A DNA stretch of 7,729 nt from Rhodospirillaceae bacterium (GTDB lineage: Bacteria > Pseudomonadota > Alphaproteobacteria > Rhodospirillales > Rhodospirillaceae), in NCBI GenBank assembly GCA_002691085.1, contig NZGX01000021.1:38266-45994 (forward strand). The letters run 5' to 3'. Shown piece by piece: positions 7,416-7,729 of this stretch (position 1 is its first letter; each line of letters opens with the position of its first letter). The notes under the pieces are model-generated. The model searched no databases and was not told where the DNA came from. It was given only the letters and a program-made list of their open reading frames with translations. A program made the position numbers and the translations under genes.

Positions 7416-7469
7416 AATTTGTAGTTTTGTTTTAATTATATAAAATAACCCGCCAGGGAGCATAATTAT
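7416..7469. promoter_or_regulatory. compact divergent promoter region between the porin and lipoprotein genes
   Basis: This 54-bp AT-rich stretch separates two divergent genes. On the - strand there are two perfect TATAAT hexamers, at 7470-7465 and 7440-7435. The first has a 4-of-6 match to the -35 box, TAGAAA, at 7494-7489 with an 18-bp spacer, placing its -35 inside the lipoprotein coding region. On the + strand a TATAAA/TAAAAT sequence at 7439-7446 could serve as -10 for the lipoprotein gene, but I see no good -35 for it. AT-rich DNA produces such hexamers by chance, so the positions are tentative, although a divergent promoter region is required by the layout. Confidence 0.45.
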
Positions 7470-7729
7470 ATGAAGTTTAATTCTTTTATTTCTAAATTTA
7501 TATCTTTTTCTAGCATGATTTTTATTCTTTCATCTTGTTCAGGAAATAATGAAAATAATGCCTATCGCACATCTCCAGAATATGATTCTAATGAATTTTC
7601 CGTCACAAAAGATTCAGGAATTACTCTCCTGGGTTTTGGAAAGGGCGACTCTGATGGAACAGATGGTGCGGTAGCAGTTAATGCTTTTTTATGGAGGGCA
7701 GCCCTAGATACTATATCTTTCATGCCCCT
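7470..7729 (+). CDS. DUF3576-type lipoprotein (3' truncated by window edge)
   Basis: This frame is open to the end of the window, with 86 residues visible. It starts at the ATG at 7470 behind a good AGGGAG ribosome-binding sequence at 7455-7460. The N terminus is a lipoprotein signal: Lys at 2 and 9, a hydrophobic stretch, and a lipobox LSSC with the lipidated Cys23. This predicts a membrane-anchored periplasmic lipoprotein. A polar linker follows, then GDSDGTDGAVAVNAFLWRAALDTISFMP, which matches by eye the start of the conserved DUF3576 domain of Alphaproteobacteria (the VN.YLWRASLDTLSFMP pattern). The biochemical function of that family is unknown to me. In many alphaproteobacteria it sits directly upstream of leuS, so leuS may lie beyond the right edge. 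That is inference. Confidence 0.8.
   Translation, partial: MKFNSFISKFISFSSMIFILSSCSGNNENNAYRTSPEYDSNEFSVTKDSGITLLGFGKGDSDGTDGAVAVNAFLWRAALDTISFMP

Overview
The window looks like chromosomal, origin-proximal DNA of an AT-rich alphaproteobacterium. The lineage call rests on three things: the conserved block mnmE-mnmG-rsmG-parA-parB, a DUF3576-type lipoprotein at the right edge (a family I know only from Alphaproteobacteria, usually beside leuS), and a Porin_4-like outer membrane protein. Codon use is strongly A/T-ending, as in low-GC marine or host-associated alphaproteobacteria. I cannot name the genus from sequence alone.

Left part (1-5392, all + strand): a tightly packed run of five genes. 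It begins with the 3' five-sixths of mnmE, followed by complete mnmG, rsmG, parA and parB. Intergenic gaps are 13, 42, 1 and 2 bases, so this reads as one operon with likely translational coupling. MnmE and MnmG together modify the wobble uridine of certain tRNAs, RsmG methylates 16S rRNA, and ParA/ParB segregate the chromosome origin. Two perfect 16-bp parS palindromes (TGTTTCACGTGAAACA) lie 42 bp apart at the mnmG/rsmG junction. The second contains most of the likely rsmG start codon. The ParB ligand site and the genes for its protein partners are therefore within about 2.4 kb of each other.

Right part (5395-7463, - strand): a putative two-gene unit transcribed towards parB, encoding a signal-peptide-bearing porin-like beta-barrel and then a nitronate monooxygenase-type flavoprotein. 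The latter ends 2 bp from the parB stop codon in a convergent arrangement. A compact divergent control region of about 54 bp separates the porin start from a + strand DUF3576 lipoprotein gene cut by the right edge.

No stretch over 300 bases lacks a gene. I found no RNA genes, CRISPR, insertion sequences or signs of recent transfer. The window is mainly a conserved housekeeping locus. The points worth attention are the in-frame parS pair, the rsmG start it creates, and the compact divergent promoter region. I do not see evidence for a new multi-gene system.
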